DNA of 64,000 bases, taken from positions 1 through 64,000 of the forward strand of contig CACEHM010000003.1 in NCBI GenBank assembly GCA_902559355.1, read 5' to 3'. The notes under the pieces were generated by a model. That model ran no database searches. It was not told the origin of the DNA and was given only the letters and a program-made list of their open reading frames with translations. Source of the DNA: an uncultured Gammaproteobacteria bacterium (GTDB lineage: Bacteria > Pseudomonadota > Gammaproteobacteria > GCA-002705445 > GCA-002716945). The translations under genes and the position numbers were made by a program. Shown piece after piece: positions 9,693-19,000 of this stretch; positions within the stretch are counted from its first letter, which is position 1, and each line of letters starts with the position of its first letter.

Positions 9693-10628
9693 TTTATTAT
9701 AAATTTCGTTTGCAATTCTAAATATATCAATTTTAATGTATTTATCATCCGTACCAGAATCTTCATAAGCTAGTCTGTTAAATTCATCATTAATGGTTGT
9801 CCACCTAAGAGATGTTGATGATTTCTTTGATGGATAAAAAGCTACTGTTTTTTTATTTAAAGACCCGGCAACGTGTAACGGGCCTGTTGATCCCGCTATA
9901 AACAAATCACATTGATTAATATTTGAAAACATTTGTGTAAGTTGTTTAGTTGGTTTAATCACATCAATATCTAATTTGGATAATCTATTTTTCATTATTT
10001 GACATTTATCATAATCATGCATATCACAATGTAATATAAATTTATATGAGCATATTTTATTCAACTCTATGCATAATTTTATAAAATCATCTTCAGATAA
10101 AGTTTTGGATGATCCTCCGGTAAATGGATGAATAAAAATTATTTTTTTTTTGCTCTTATTTATTTCTTTTTGATTCTCTAATTTTATGAAAGGACCATTA
10201 GTTTTAATAATTTGATAACCATTGTCATTTAAAAAATAGCATGCAAGATCATTGTTATATTCATATTCAGGCTTAAGTGATGTTGACCTATTCTGCTTGA
10301 TTGTTTTGTTATATAGAACTTGGGCTAGTTTTGTTGCTGGCGCGTATCTATTTTTAATGTTTGCTTTCCATAGTTTATATCCAATATTAAATGTAGAAAA
10401 AAAGCTTATGGAGTAATTATATTCATGATTTAAAAGATTATTAGCTGAAATAGTATCTGCTAATACATTATCAATATCATTTGATAATAATGATATATCT
10501 TTATAACTTTCATTAACAAGACAATCTATTTGTATATCTGGTATGGATGATTTTATGATTTTTAGAGCAGGAAGAATCAACATTAAGTCTCCTAAACGAT
10601 CATTTCTTATAACTAGAATCTTATTCAT
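9681..10628 (-). CDS. GT9-family glycosyltransferase (heptosyltransferase-like)
   Basis: A second GT9 protein, 315 residues. The N terminus ILVIRNDRLGDLMLILPALKII and the nucleotide-sugar site LFIAGSTGPLHVAGSLNKKTVAFYPSK match heptosyltransferases I, III and relatives. The acceptor is not decidable from sequence. It lies on the opposite strand, tail to tail with waaF, and is divergent from the GT4 gene at 10713, so it has its own promoter in the 84-nt gap. Most likely it acts on an LPS core heptose. Confidence 0.8.
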   Translation of the reverse strand: MNKILVIRNDRLGDLMLILPALKIIKSSIPDIQIDCLVNESYKDISLLSNDIDNVLADTISANNLLNHEYNYSISFFSTFNIGYKLWKANIKNRYAPATKLAQVLYNKTIKQNRSTSLKPEYEYNNDLACYFLNDNGYQIIKTNGPFIKLENQKEINKSKKKIIFIHPFTGGSSKTLSEDDFIKLCIELNKICSYKFILHCDMHDYDKCQIMKNRLSKLDIDVIKPTKQLTQMFSNINQCDLFIAGSTGPLHVAGSLNKKTVAFYPSKKSSTSLRWTTINDEFNRLAYEDSGTDDKYIKIDIFRIANEIYNKLLK

Positions 10629-10712
10629 TTGTGTATTACAACAATAAAAATTGTCACTTACAAATTATTCTTTGTTTCTTCACTAATAATAAGACTATAA
10701 TATCGAAAATAT

Positions 10713-11804
10713 ATGAAAATTAATAAAGTACTTGCTCTATGTTTATCTCCTGACCAAGGTGGCCTGGAGTTATATTTTACAAAACTTGTCCATCATTATA
10801 GAAATATGGGCTATAAAATGCATGCCGCTTGTGGAAAAAGATCATATATTTCAAAAAGCATCATTAATAATAAAGTTGAATGTATTCAGAAAGGTTTTTT
10901 CAAAGATATAATAAACTTATTCGTATTAAGAAAATACATTATCAAAAATAAATTAAATATTCTTCATGTAAGTTGGTCTAAAGATATATTCATGGCAGTG
11001 ATGCTGAAGTTATTAACACCTGGAAATATCAAGATAATTTTTTATAGGCAAATGAAAATACCACATTCAAAAACAATCTTCTATCATAAATTCTTTTATA
11101 GAAACATAGATTTAATTTTAGTTATAACAGATAAACTATATGAAGAAGCTTATAAGAATCTACCAATAGATAAAGATAAAATTAAAAAACTTACTTATGG
11201 CATCAGTAAACCAAAATCAAATATAAAACTAAATAGATCTGATTTCATGAATATTAATAATATCGATCCAGAAATTTTTTCTATAGGTATATTTTCACGT
11301 GTTGAAGAACAAAAAGGTCAGCACCTTGTTTTGGACGCTATGAATATGAGCTCTAATCAGATACAACTGTGTATTATTGGACATGTCATGTCTAGGCAGT
11401 ATAAAGAAGATTTGCTTATCAATGCTAAAATATATCACTTAACTAACTATTTAAAATTTGTTAATTTTGTAGATTCACCCATGTCATATATGCCATTTTT
11501 TGATTTAGTGATACTGCCTACTTATGAGGAGACATTTGGCTTAGTTGCTGCAGAAGCAATGATTATGGGGGTACCAGTTATTGGAAGCGATGCCGGTGGT
11601 GTACCAGAAATTATCTCACATGGGACTAATGGTCTTTTATTTGAAACAAAAAATGCTAGTGACCTTTCAAAAAAAATTGACATGTTGTATGAAAATAAAA
11701 CCTTAAGAGAACAACTGAGTTCTAATGCATCTGAATATGCATATAAGCGGTATAATTATGATAAACATTTTGGTAGATTAGAGGAGATATTTGACTCTCT
11801 ATAG
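10713..11804 (+). CDS. GT4-family glycosyltransferase
   Basis: A 363-residue GT-B fold enzyme. The N-terminal acceptor part has SPDQGGLELYFTKLV, and the C-terminal donor part has FSIGIFSRVEEQKGQHLVLDAM and the EX7E segment LPTYEETFGLVAAEAM followed by GSDAGGVPEII. The position between LPS core genes suggests it adds a sugar to the core oligosaccharide. The GT2 gene follows after 2 nt. Donor and acceptor are unknown. Confidence 0.85.
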   Translation: MKINKVLALCLSPDQGGLELYFTKLVHHYRNMGYKMHAACGKRSYISKSIINNKVECIQKGFFKDIINLFVLRKYIIKNKLNILHVSWSKDIFMAVMLKLLTPGNIKIIFYRQMKIPHSKTIFYHKFFYRNIDLILVITDKLYEEAYKNLPIDKDKIKKLTYGISKPKSNIKLNRSDFMNINNIDPEIFSIGIFSRVEEQKGQHLVLDAMNMSSNQIQLCIIGHVMSRQYKEDLLINAKIYHLTNYLKFVNFVDSPMSYMPFFDLVILPTYEETFGLVAAEAMIMGVPVIGSDAGGVPEIISHGTNGLLFETKNASDLSKKIDMLYENKTLREQLSSNASEYAYKRYNYDKHFGRLEEIFDSL

Positions 11805-11806
11805 AA

Positions 11807-12568
11807 ATGAATAAAATCACAGGCACAATAATAACTCTTAATGCTGAAAAATACATCGAAAGAGCAATAAAAAGTTTACAAAGTATTTGCGATGAAGTAG
11901 TGGTGCTTGATTCTGAAAGTACAGATCTAACAAGAGATATAGCTGTCAAATCTGGAGCAAAGGTATTCATTCAACCTTTCTTAGGAGATGGTGCTCAAAA
12001 AAAAGAAGCTTCTAAATTTTCTAAAAATAACTGGATATTTAGCATGGATGCAGATGAATATTTAGCAAATGATCTAGTAGAATTTATGAAAAAAATAAAA
12101 CTTAATGATGACTATGATAGCTATTCATTTCGTAGGAAAAACTTTTGTGGAGATGAGTGGATAAAAGCAGCCGGTTTCTATCCCGATGAAGTCACAAGAT
12201 TATATGATAAAACTAAAGTGAATTATGACACTAGGGCAGATCATGCTGCTGTAGCAAGCATTAAAAAATATAAAACCAAAATGCATATAATACATAATAC
12301 ATATGAGTCTATGGAAGAATGGATAGATAAAATGAATTTTAGGAGTAGCATGAGCGCTCAACAACTTCATAAAGATGGAGTTAGAGCATCTTCCATCCGA
12401 CCAATTACAAGATGTATTTTTGCATTTTTCAAGAAGTTAATAATTAAAGGTGGAATATTTCAAGGGAAAAATGGATTTAAAGTTGCCCTCACCACAATGT
12501 TTAATACTTATCTAAAATATATAAAGCTCAATGATCTACATAAAAAAAAAGACAGTTCAAATGAATAA
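11807..12568 (+). CDS. GT2-family glycosyltransferase (WaaE/KdtX-like)
   Basis: A 253-residue single-domain GT-A enzyme. It begins with ITGTIITLNAEKYIERAI, carries VVVLDSESTDLT and the metal-site FSMDADEY (DxD). This pattern fits the group that includes LPS core beta-glucosyltransferase WaaE and KdtX. It is the last gene of the plus-strand LPS cluster and overlaps by 12 nt the end of a convergent gene. Substrate not readable from sequence. Confidence 0.8.
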   Translation: MNKITGTIITLNAEKYIERAIKSLQSICDEVVVLDSESTDLTRDIAVKSGAKVFIQPFLGDGAQKKEASKFSKNNWIFSMDADEYLANDLVEFMKKIKLNDDYDSYSFRRKNFCGDEWIKAAGFYPDEVTRLYDKTKVNYDTRADHAAVASIKKYKTKMHIIHNTYESMEEWIDKMNFRSSMSAQQLHKDGVRASSIRPITRCIFAFFKKLIIKGGIFQGKNGFKVALTTMFNTYLKYIKLNDLHKKKDSSNE

Positions 12569-13141
12569 TAAATCTTTTTCACAGTCAATATCTTTTAGCT
12601 CTCTTATAAGCTTGTAACTAATTTTATTTTTCTTACAGATGGCTATTAAGTGATGAATTAAAATAGTATCCATATTGAGATTTTCAAATATGAAATGTGC
12701 ATTAGCTTTAGTACCTACAAGATAAAAGCCTCCATCATTTGAAGGGCCTAAAACACAATCGTATTCATTTAATAAATTAATGCATTCAGAAATTTCATCA
12801 ATACTTATAGATGGTATATCTGCACCTATTACTAATTTCTTTTCAAATGTTTGATTATCTTGATTTAATATGGAATGTATCTTATCACTTAGCTGACCTG
12901 GGCTTTGAATCTGAGGTGTTATATTATACTTATTTGAAAGACTTTTTATAAACATGCCATCTTTATTTGGAAACAGATGGAGTATATTTGTAGTATTAAA
13001 CTCTGACACAACGCTACAAGTTATATCAAGCATATGCTTTGTTACATATACTCTTTCTTCTCTTGATAAAAGACTCTTTAATCTAGTTTTGCATTCAGCA
13101 AAGTCAGGATTTTTTGACATAATATTAATTACTGTGCTCAT
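12557..13141 (-). CDS. TIGR04282-type glycosyltransferase (DUF2064)
   Basis: This 194-residue protein fits the TIGR04282/DUF2064 nucleotidyl/glycosyl transferase group found beside ArsS. The N terminus has the CKTRLKSLLS segment (family KTRL), then VIGADIPSISI and the family-specific LGPSNDGGFYLVGT. The start overlaps the end of the TIGR04283-like gene by 4 nt, so arsS, the GT2 and this gene form one operon. A sugar-transfer role in arsenosugar-like metabolite synthesis is known by association only. Confidence 0.82.
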   Translation of the reverse strand: MSTVINIMSKNPDFAECKTRLKSLLSREERVYVTKHMLDITCSVVSEFNTTNILHLFPNKDGMFIKSLSNKYNITPQIQSPGQLSDKIHSILNQDNQTFEKKLVIGADIPSISIDEISECINLLNEYDCVLGPSNDGGFYLVGTKANAHFIFENLNMDTILIHHLIAICKKNKISYKLIRELKDIDCEKDLLFI

Positions 13142-13809
13142 TTATAAATACTAGCTAGAAATCTATCATTAACGCCAAGGAAATATAGTATTCTTAAAAA
13201 TCTCATCAAGAGAATCGTTTTAAAAAAACCATATTTTTCCCATCTCCTTGGAGAGGTTATAGCTAAGCCTTTAATTAAACTTGGATTGCTTAATTTTTTT
13301 ATTCTATTAGAAAGCTCTACATCTTCCATTAGATATATCTCTTTGAAACCTTTCACTCTGTGAAAAAAACTATTCTCCACTATGATAACTTGATCGCCTG
13401 TCGCGTAATTAAACAACCTGCTTCTTATGTTTATAAGCGAAGATAGTATCTTGTACTTAAAATTATTTGATTTTATTTTGATACTAAAAAACCCCCATTG
13501 AGTATTTTTTTTAATCTTTTTAAGATGGTCTATTGCGTCATTATCCAGTATGGTATCAGCATGAAGAAATACTAAGTGATTCCCGCTGGCATGTTTTGCT
13601 CCCAAATTAAATTGTTTCGACCTAGAAGGTTCAGATATGTATACATTACAAGATAATGTTTTTGCAATATTTACTGTAGAATCATGGCTTCCCCCGTCAA
13701 CTATTATCAATTCAGCATTAAGATATTTTCTTATTTTTTTTAAAAAAATTAGATTTGATAAAAGCGTACGTTCCTCGTTAAGTGTCGGAATAATGAAAGA
13801 AAGATTCAT
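13138..13809 (-). CDS. TIGR04283-type glycosyltransferase family 2
   Basis: A GT2 enzyme of the arsenosugar-cluster type: LSFIIPTLNEERTL, IIVDGGSHDSTV, the run SRSKQFNLGAKHASG then LVFLHADT, and YATGDQVIIV followed by YLMEDVELSNRIKK. I place the start at the ATG giving MNLSFIIPTL, because the family begins there; a longer form starting at 13833 would run into arsS. Length is then 223 residues. It is translated between arsS and the DUF2064 gene. Confidence 0.83.
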   Translation of the reverse strand: MNLSFIIPTLNEERTLLSNLIFLKKIRKYLNAELIIVDGGSHDSTVNIAKTLSCNVYISEPSRSKQFNLGAKHASGNHLVFLHADTILDNDAIDHLKKIKKNTQWGFFSIKIKSNNFKYKILSSLINIRSRLFNYATGDQVIIVENSFFHRVKGFKEIYLMEDVELSNRIKKLSNPSLIKGLAITSPRRWEKYGFFKTILLMRFLRILYFLGVNDRFLASIYK

Positions 13810-13811
13810 GC

Positions 13812-14762
13812 CTATATTGTTGTTCCGCCACAACTACTTCCAGATCCTGCTGTGCAACCATAACAATGGTCTCCGGTTGATATCTCTCTATTATGTAGAT
13901 ATTTTTTTGTCATCTTGGTGATATGAGTTTCTTTACCTGATAAGTTCATTTTGAGCATTTGATTGAAATCACAATCAAAGACGTTTCCGTTATAGTCAAT
14001 GCTAATTAACTCTTTACACATTACATTCTCTTTTGCTTTCTCTGAAAATGATGATTTTAGAAGTGTCATATAACTCTTAAATTTATCTTGGCTTACTAAT
14101 GTGCTACCAAATCTATTAATTGGCATGTTCGTAATTGTAAACAAGTTATTGAACTCTATATCAAAACTCTTTCTAAGATAAGACTTATACTCTTTTTCTA
14201 ATTCAATTTGTGAAGGAGGCAGAACAGGACCTTGTGGGTTGTAGACTAGATTTAAAATTAGATCTTTCTCTACCCCATATCCTATATTATTAAGTAGTCT
14301 TAATATATTAATACTCTCATCGAACACACCTTTACCTCTTTGACGATCCACATTTTTTTTTATATAACAAGGTAAGGAAGCAATAATTTCTATTTTATGT
14401 TTTACAAAAAAACTTGGTAAATCTTCCATGCCATCTTCATTGAGTATAGTCAAATTACATCGATCAATTATATGAATATCATGTTTTCTTAATTCATTGA
14501 CCATATATTTAAAATACTTGTTTATTTCAGGAGCACCTCCTGTAAGATCAACAGATTCGATTTTATTATTAATAGCAAAATCGATTACATTATCTATGGT
14601 TTTTTTATCCATCATTTCTCTTCTTTTTGGACCGGCATTAACATGACAATGAAGACAACTTTGATTACACTTATAACCTAAATTAACCTGGATGGTCTTA
14701 AGACAAGACCTTCTAATGCTTGGGAAATTCGTATTTTTAATAAGAGGATAAATCTTATGCAT
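13812..14762 (-). CDS. arsS: ArsS-type radical SAM protein
   Basis: The CNQSCLHC sequence (CxxxCxxC) binds the radical-SAM 4Fe-4S cluster, and SVDLTGGAPEINKYF is the usual GGE-like strand. The C terminus carries GDHCYGCTAGSGSSCGG, typical of ArsS (TIGR04167), thought to join a 5'-deoxyadenosyl group to dimethylarsenic in arsenosugar synthesis. The start at MHKIYPLIKN avoids overlap with tldD; a longer version to 14825 is possible. No arsM is seen nearby, so the true substrate is open. Some homologues are selenoproteins; this one uses Cys. Confidence 0.85.
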   Translation of the reverse strand: MHKIYPLIKNTNFPSIRRSCLKTIQVNLGYKCNQSCLHCHVNAGPKRREMMDKKTIDNVIDFAINNKIESVDLTGGAPEINKYFKYMVNELRKHDIHIIDRCNLTILNEDGMEDLPSFFVKHKIEIIASLPCYIKKNVDRQRGKGVFDESINILRLLNNIGYGVEKDLILNLVYNPQGPVLPPSQIELEKEYKSYLRKSFDIEFNNLFTITNMPINRFGSTLVSQDKFKSYMTLLKSSFSEKAKENVMCKELISIDYNGNVFDCDFNQMLKMNLSGKETHITKMTKKYLHNREISTGDHCYGCTAGSGSSCGGTTI

Positions 14763-14801
14763 AATTATAGTTAAATGATACAATGTATCCGCCACTAAAT
14801 C

Positions 14802-16235
14802 ATGAAAAATGAATTTATAAATCAAATAAACAGCTATCTTCCAAACGTTGACTACTGCTCTTTCCGTTTTGTCAGCAAATATACGAATGTTTTATCGGTT
14901 ACAAGAAATGTCTTAGAGCCAATTGAGATTATAGAAGATGAAGGCCTGATGGTAACGGTAATTCATAACGGTGGATATGGTTATTCTGCAACGAGCGATT
15001 TGACAAGGGAAGGAATATTGAAAGCGACAGAAGAGGCAAAGAAATGGTCTGCATTTACAAAAGGCAACTTAATCCATCAGCCCACTCCTCCAGCTGATAT
15101 CATCGATAATGGCAAATATTTTACTCATGAACAAGATACTTGGGCCAAAGAATCAAACAAAGATAAAGTTGATTATCTATATGAAATTAATAAAGCCTTA
15201 AAGTCTAAACCAACAATTTCAAACTGGGGAGCAAGCTTTAGATATAATAAAATTGAGACATTATTTACTGATACAAATGGAAGTAAATTTAGACAAAACA
15301 TCTCGTACATACTTCCCCAACTAATTGCATGCGCAGAATATAAAAAAGAAATCCAAACCAGGACATATGGGGGCCATGCTCATGCTAGACAAATTGGATA
15401 TAATTTTATTAAAGATTCAAATTTAATTGATACTGCAACATCAATCGCAAATGATGCAATAGAACTGTCTATGGCACCAAACTGTCCAAGTAAAAAATGT
15501 GATGCGCTAATAGCGCCTGATCAGATGATTTTACAAATTCACGAATCTATCGGACATCCACTAGAATTAGATAGAATATTAGGTGATGAGAGAAATTATG
15601 CTGGCTCAAGTTTTGTTAATCTTGATATGTTTGGTAAATATAAATATGGATCTGAAAAGCTGAACATATCTTTTAATCCTGAACAAGAATCAGAATTAGC
15701 ATCATATAACTTCGATGATGATGGAACTCCAGCTCAAAAAAAATATCTAATACAAAATGGATTACTAAAGAAACCAATAGGTAGCTTTTACTCCGCTCAA
15801 AGAGCTGAACAAGATTATGTTGCCTGTTCAAGAGCTACGAGTTGGAATAGACCACCTATTGATAGAATGGGTAATATTAACATGGAGCCAGGCGATACTC
15901 CTCTATCTGAAATGATAGCAGCTATCGAAGATGGAATTTTTTTAGAAACGAATAATTCATGGTCTATTGACGATTATAGGAATAAATTTCAATTTGGTTG
16001 TGAAAAAGGAACCATCATCAAAGATGGAGAGATGAAAGGAGTAGTTAAGAACCCAAACTATCGGGGTATCACTAAAGATTTCTGGCATAACTTAGCCATG
16101 GTCGGTGATGAATCATCTTATTCCATCCTTGGAACAGCAAATTGCGGAAAGGGAGAGCCTAATCAAACTATTTTTGTAGGCCATGCAACACCGTCTTGCT
16201 TGTTTAAAGACATTGATGTTTTTGGTGGAGAGTAA
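14802..16235 (+). CDS. tldD: TldD-family metalloprotease subunit
   Basis: TldD is the catalytic half of the TldD/TldE zinc protease, which cleaves unfolded or modified peptides (for example antibiotic and cofactor precursors). The zinc motif HESIGHPLELDR is intact, followed by the typical FDDDGTPAQKKYLIQNG. Length 477 residues is normal. It overlaps the next gene by 1 nt. About 40 nt separate it from the divergent arsS start, so promoters must be short or overlapping. Confidence 0.88.
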   Translation: MKNEFINQINSYLPNVDYCSFRFVSKYTNVLSVTRNVLEPIEIIEDEGLMVTVIHNGGYGYSATSDLTREGILKATEEAKKWSAFTKGNLIHQPTPPADIIDNGKYFTHEQDTWAKESNKDKVDYLYEINKALKSKPTISNWGASFRYNKIETLFTDTNGSKFRQNISYILPQLIACAEYKKEIQTRTYGGHAHARQIGYNFIKDSNLIDTATSIANDAIELSMAPNCPSKKCDALIAPDQMILQIHESIGHPLELDRILGDERNYAGSSFVNLDMFGKYKYGSEKLNISFNPEQESELASYNFDDDGTPAQKKYLIQNGLLKKPIGSFYSAQRAEQDYVACSRATSWNRPPIDRMGNINMEPGDTPLSEMIAAIEDGIFLETNNSWSIDDYRNKFQFGCEKGTIIKDGEMKGVVKNPNYRGITKDFWHNLAMVGDESSYSILGTANCGKGEPNQTIFVGHATPSCLFKDIDVFGGE

Positions 16236-17560
16236 TGAGAGAGTATTTTGAAAATATCACTAGAGAATTATTTAAAAATATAAAAAGTAATGAACTCTTA
16301 ATTATTAATTTCGATGCTGAAGAATCAAAATTTGTGAGACTTAATAAAGGTAAAATAAGACAAGCTGGAAGTGTAAAACAAATTTCAATGACACTAAGTT
16401 TGTCTACTAAAGATAAAAGAAATTTAAAATCATATGTAAGACTAAATGGAAGTTTTGAAAGAGATATATCCACGCTAATAAAAACTCTTAATTACTTGAG
16501 AAGGGAGTTGCCGGATTTGCCTAAGGATCCATATATGATGTTTTCCACATCTGTTCATTCAACTGAGATATCTTCTGAAAAGCAAAGCACTAGTGATGAA
16601 GTAATTCTAGAACACATATTGAATAGCGCAACTAAGCTAGATTTAGTTGGAATATTTTCATCAGGATCCATTTATACTGGACTAGCAAATTCGTTAGGCC
16701 AAAAAAACTGGCATGAAGATTATTCCTTTAGCTTTGACTATTCTATTTATAACAAAAATAATAATGCTATAAAGCTTAACTACTCATCAAAAAAATGGAA
16801 TAAAGATGATTATGATTTTATTCTCAATAAAGGTATAGAAAAGTTGGCAATACTATCGAATACAGAGAAGAAAATTACTACTGGAGAATACAGAGTATAT
16901 CTTGAACCATCTGCACTTAATGAAATCATAGATATGATGGCATGGGGAGGATTTAGTTATAAATCCAATAAAATTGGAACTAGCCCTCTGCATTTATTAA
17001 ATAAAAAAGAAAGAAAACTAAATGAACTAATATCTATAGATGAAAATATTAAAGAGGGACTTTCTGCTAATTTTAATTCCGATGGTTTTATAAAGCCTGA
17101 GGAGATCAGTATGATTAAAAAAGGAGAATTTATAGAATCTTTAACCTCACCTCGTTCATCACTAGAATATTCAGTAGTTCACAATGCAGCAAGTCCCTCA
17201 GAATATCCCTGTTCTATAGATATGAAAGCAGGCTCCATAAGCGATGATAAAATCTTAGAAACAATTGATAATGGAATTTATATAAGTAATCTCTGGTATT
17301 TAAACTTTTCAGACAGAAACAATGGAAGAATGACAGGACTTACAAGGTTTGGATGTTTTCTAGTAGAAAACGGTAAGCTTACTGCTCCAATTAATACAAT
17401 GAGATTCGATGATAGCGTATACAGTATGTTGGGTGATAACTTGATCGGCCTCACTTCAAGTAGGGAGCTTCTAATTGACTCTGGAACATATGAGGAGAGG
17501 TCAACCTCAAGTGCAAGATTACCCGGCGCCATAGTAAATAACTTTAAGATGACACTATGA
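16235..17560 (+). CDS. TldE/PmbA-family protein
   Basis: The non-zinc partner of TldD (PmbA/TldE family), 441 residues. It lacks a HExxxH motif, as the family does. It shows EYRVYLEPSALNEIID and the LYIS/NLWYLNFSDRNNGRMTG segment near the C-terminal core. It starts one base into the tldD stop codon, and gltX starts inside its own stop (ATGA), so the three genes are probably one operon. Assignment as heterodimer partner is inferred from pairing. Confidence 0.82.
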   Translation: MREYFENITRELFKNIKSNELLIINFDAEESKFVRLNKGKIRQAGSVKQISMTLSLSTKDKRNLKSYVRLNGSFERDISTLIKTLNYLRRELPDLPKDPYMMFSTSVHSTEISSEKQSTSDEVILEHILNSATKLDLVGIFSSGSIYTGLANSLGQKNWHEDYSFSFDYSIYNKNNNAIKLNYSSKKWNKDDYDFILNKGIEKLAILSNTEKKITTGEYRVYLEPSALNEIIDMMAWGGFSYKSNKIGTSPLHLLNKKERKLNELISIDENIKEGLSANFNSDGFIKPEEISMIKKGEFIESLTSPRSSLEYSVVHNAASPSEYPCSIDMKAGSISDDKILETIDNGIYISNLWYLNFSDRNNGRMTGLTRFGCFLVENGKLTAPINTMRFDDSVYSMLGDNLIGLTSSRELLIDSGTYEERSTSSARLPGAIVNNFKMTL

Positions 17561-18918
17561 TGATTAAAACGAGATTTGCACCTAGCCCTACAGGATGGCT
17601 TCATATTGGCGGTGTCAGAACCGCACTTTATTCCTGGCTTTATGCAAGAAAGAATAATGGAAAGTTTTATTTAAGGATAGATGATACAGATACCACTAGA
17701 AGTACAGAAGAATATAAAAATTCCATTATATTTGCTCTTAATGAACTTGGCCTTAACTATGATGATGAAATAACTTATCAGTCAAATAGATTCAATCATT
17801 ATGTAGATAAAATAGAACAACTTTTAAACAATGGTATGGCTTATTACGATAAAGTTGAAGTAAATGAAAAAACTAAAGAGACAGATCTTTCAGTGCAATT
17901 TGAAAATAGACTAAATAAAAAAGGACATGTAATCCGATTTAGAAATCAAAAAGAAAATAGCATAACTATTAATGATTCTGTACATGGTGAAATAATATTT
18001 GACCCTAAAGTCTTTTTTGATGTCGTAATATTAAGATCAAGTGGTGTCCCAACATACAACCTCACATCAGTGGTAGATGATATAGACCTGGGTATAACAC
18101 ATCTCATAAGAGGAGATGACCATCTTAGCAATCTTCCTGTTCAGGTGAATTTATTTGAATCTTTTAAAGCTAGAGTTCCCTCTTTTTCACACCTTCCAAT
18201 GATTCATGGTGTAGACGGCAAAAGACTATCAAAAAGACATGGCGCAGTTGATATTAACCATTTTTTAAATGAAGGGTACAGAGTGGATGCAATATTAAAT
18301 TATCTTGCTAAAACTGGATGGTCTCATGGAGATCAAGAAATATTTAGTATAGATCAATTAATTGAGCTATTTGATTTAGATAGAATAACAAAGTCAGCAG
18401 CTGCATTTGATATTGAAAAAATGAATTGGTTAAATCAGCATTATATCAAAAATGATTCTATTGAGAATATTGCTCAGCAAATTCTTCCTTTTTTAATCGC
18501 TAAAGAGTTACCAAACACACCAAAAAATGATAAATATTTACATGAAATTCTACTTTTGGGTATCGAAAGAGAATATTCTTTGAAAAATATTGCAAATAGC
18601 ATTACCTATTTTTATGAAAATGAGATTGAATATGACCTAGATATCATCACTAAATTTGAAAAAGAACAAACAATAAAAATTCTCAAAGATATAATATCTA
18701 AATTATTTATTGTTGATTTTAATGACAAGTCATCAATAAGCGCATGTGTAAAAGCAACATGCAAAGATTTGTCTCTAAAATTTAAAGATGTAGGCCCACT
18801 AATCCGATTCTCAGCTACAGGAAGACTTAATGCGCCATCAATTGATGATCTATGTTTTGTGTTAGGAAAAAAAAGAATAATTGAGAGAATTTCAAGATTT
18901 CTTGAGATATATAAATGA
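17557..18918 (+). CDS. gltX: Glutamyl-tRNA synthetase
   Basis: Charges tRNA-Glu with glutamate. Class I signatures are clear: RFAPSPTGWLHIGGVRTAL (HIGH), a zinc-free middle part, LIRGDDHLSNLPVQV and the KMSKS-like GKRLSKRHGAVD. Length 453 residues is close to the usual 465-470. Two adjacent ATG codons occur; the first overlaps the preceding stop. Its tRNA substrate gene lies at 33542-33614 in the same window. Confidence 0.96.
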   Translation: MMIKTRFAPSPTGWLHIGGVRTALYSWLYARKNNGKFYLRIDDTDTTRSTEEYKNSIIFALNELGLNYDDEITYQSNRFNHYVDKIEQLLNNGMAYYDKVEVNEKTKETDLSVQFENRLNKKGHVIRFRNQKENSITINDSVHGEIIFDPKVFFDVVILRSSGVPTYNLTSVVDDIDLGITHLIRGDDHLSNLPVQVNLFESFKARVPSFSHLPMIHGVDGKRLSKRHGAVDINHFLNEGYRVDAILNYLAKTGWSHGDQEIFSIDQLIELFDLDRITKSAAAFDIEKMNWLNQHYIKNDSIENIAQQILPFLIAKELPNTPKNDKYLHEILLLGIEREYSLKNIANSITYFYENEIEYDLDIITKFEKEQTIKILKDIISKLFIVDFNDKSSISACVKATCKDLSLKFKDVGPLIRFSATGRLNAPSIDDLCFVLGKKRIIERISRFLEIYK

Positions 18919-19000
18919 TTGTTTTACACCTACCAAGATCACTATAATTGTTCACAAAAAATTTATGGGTTATATAATACTATGATGTATAAATTACTTA

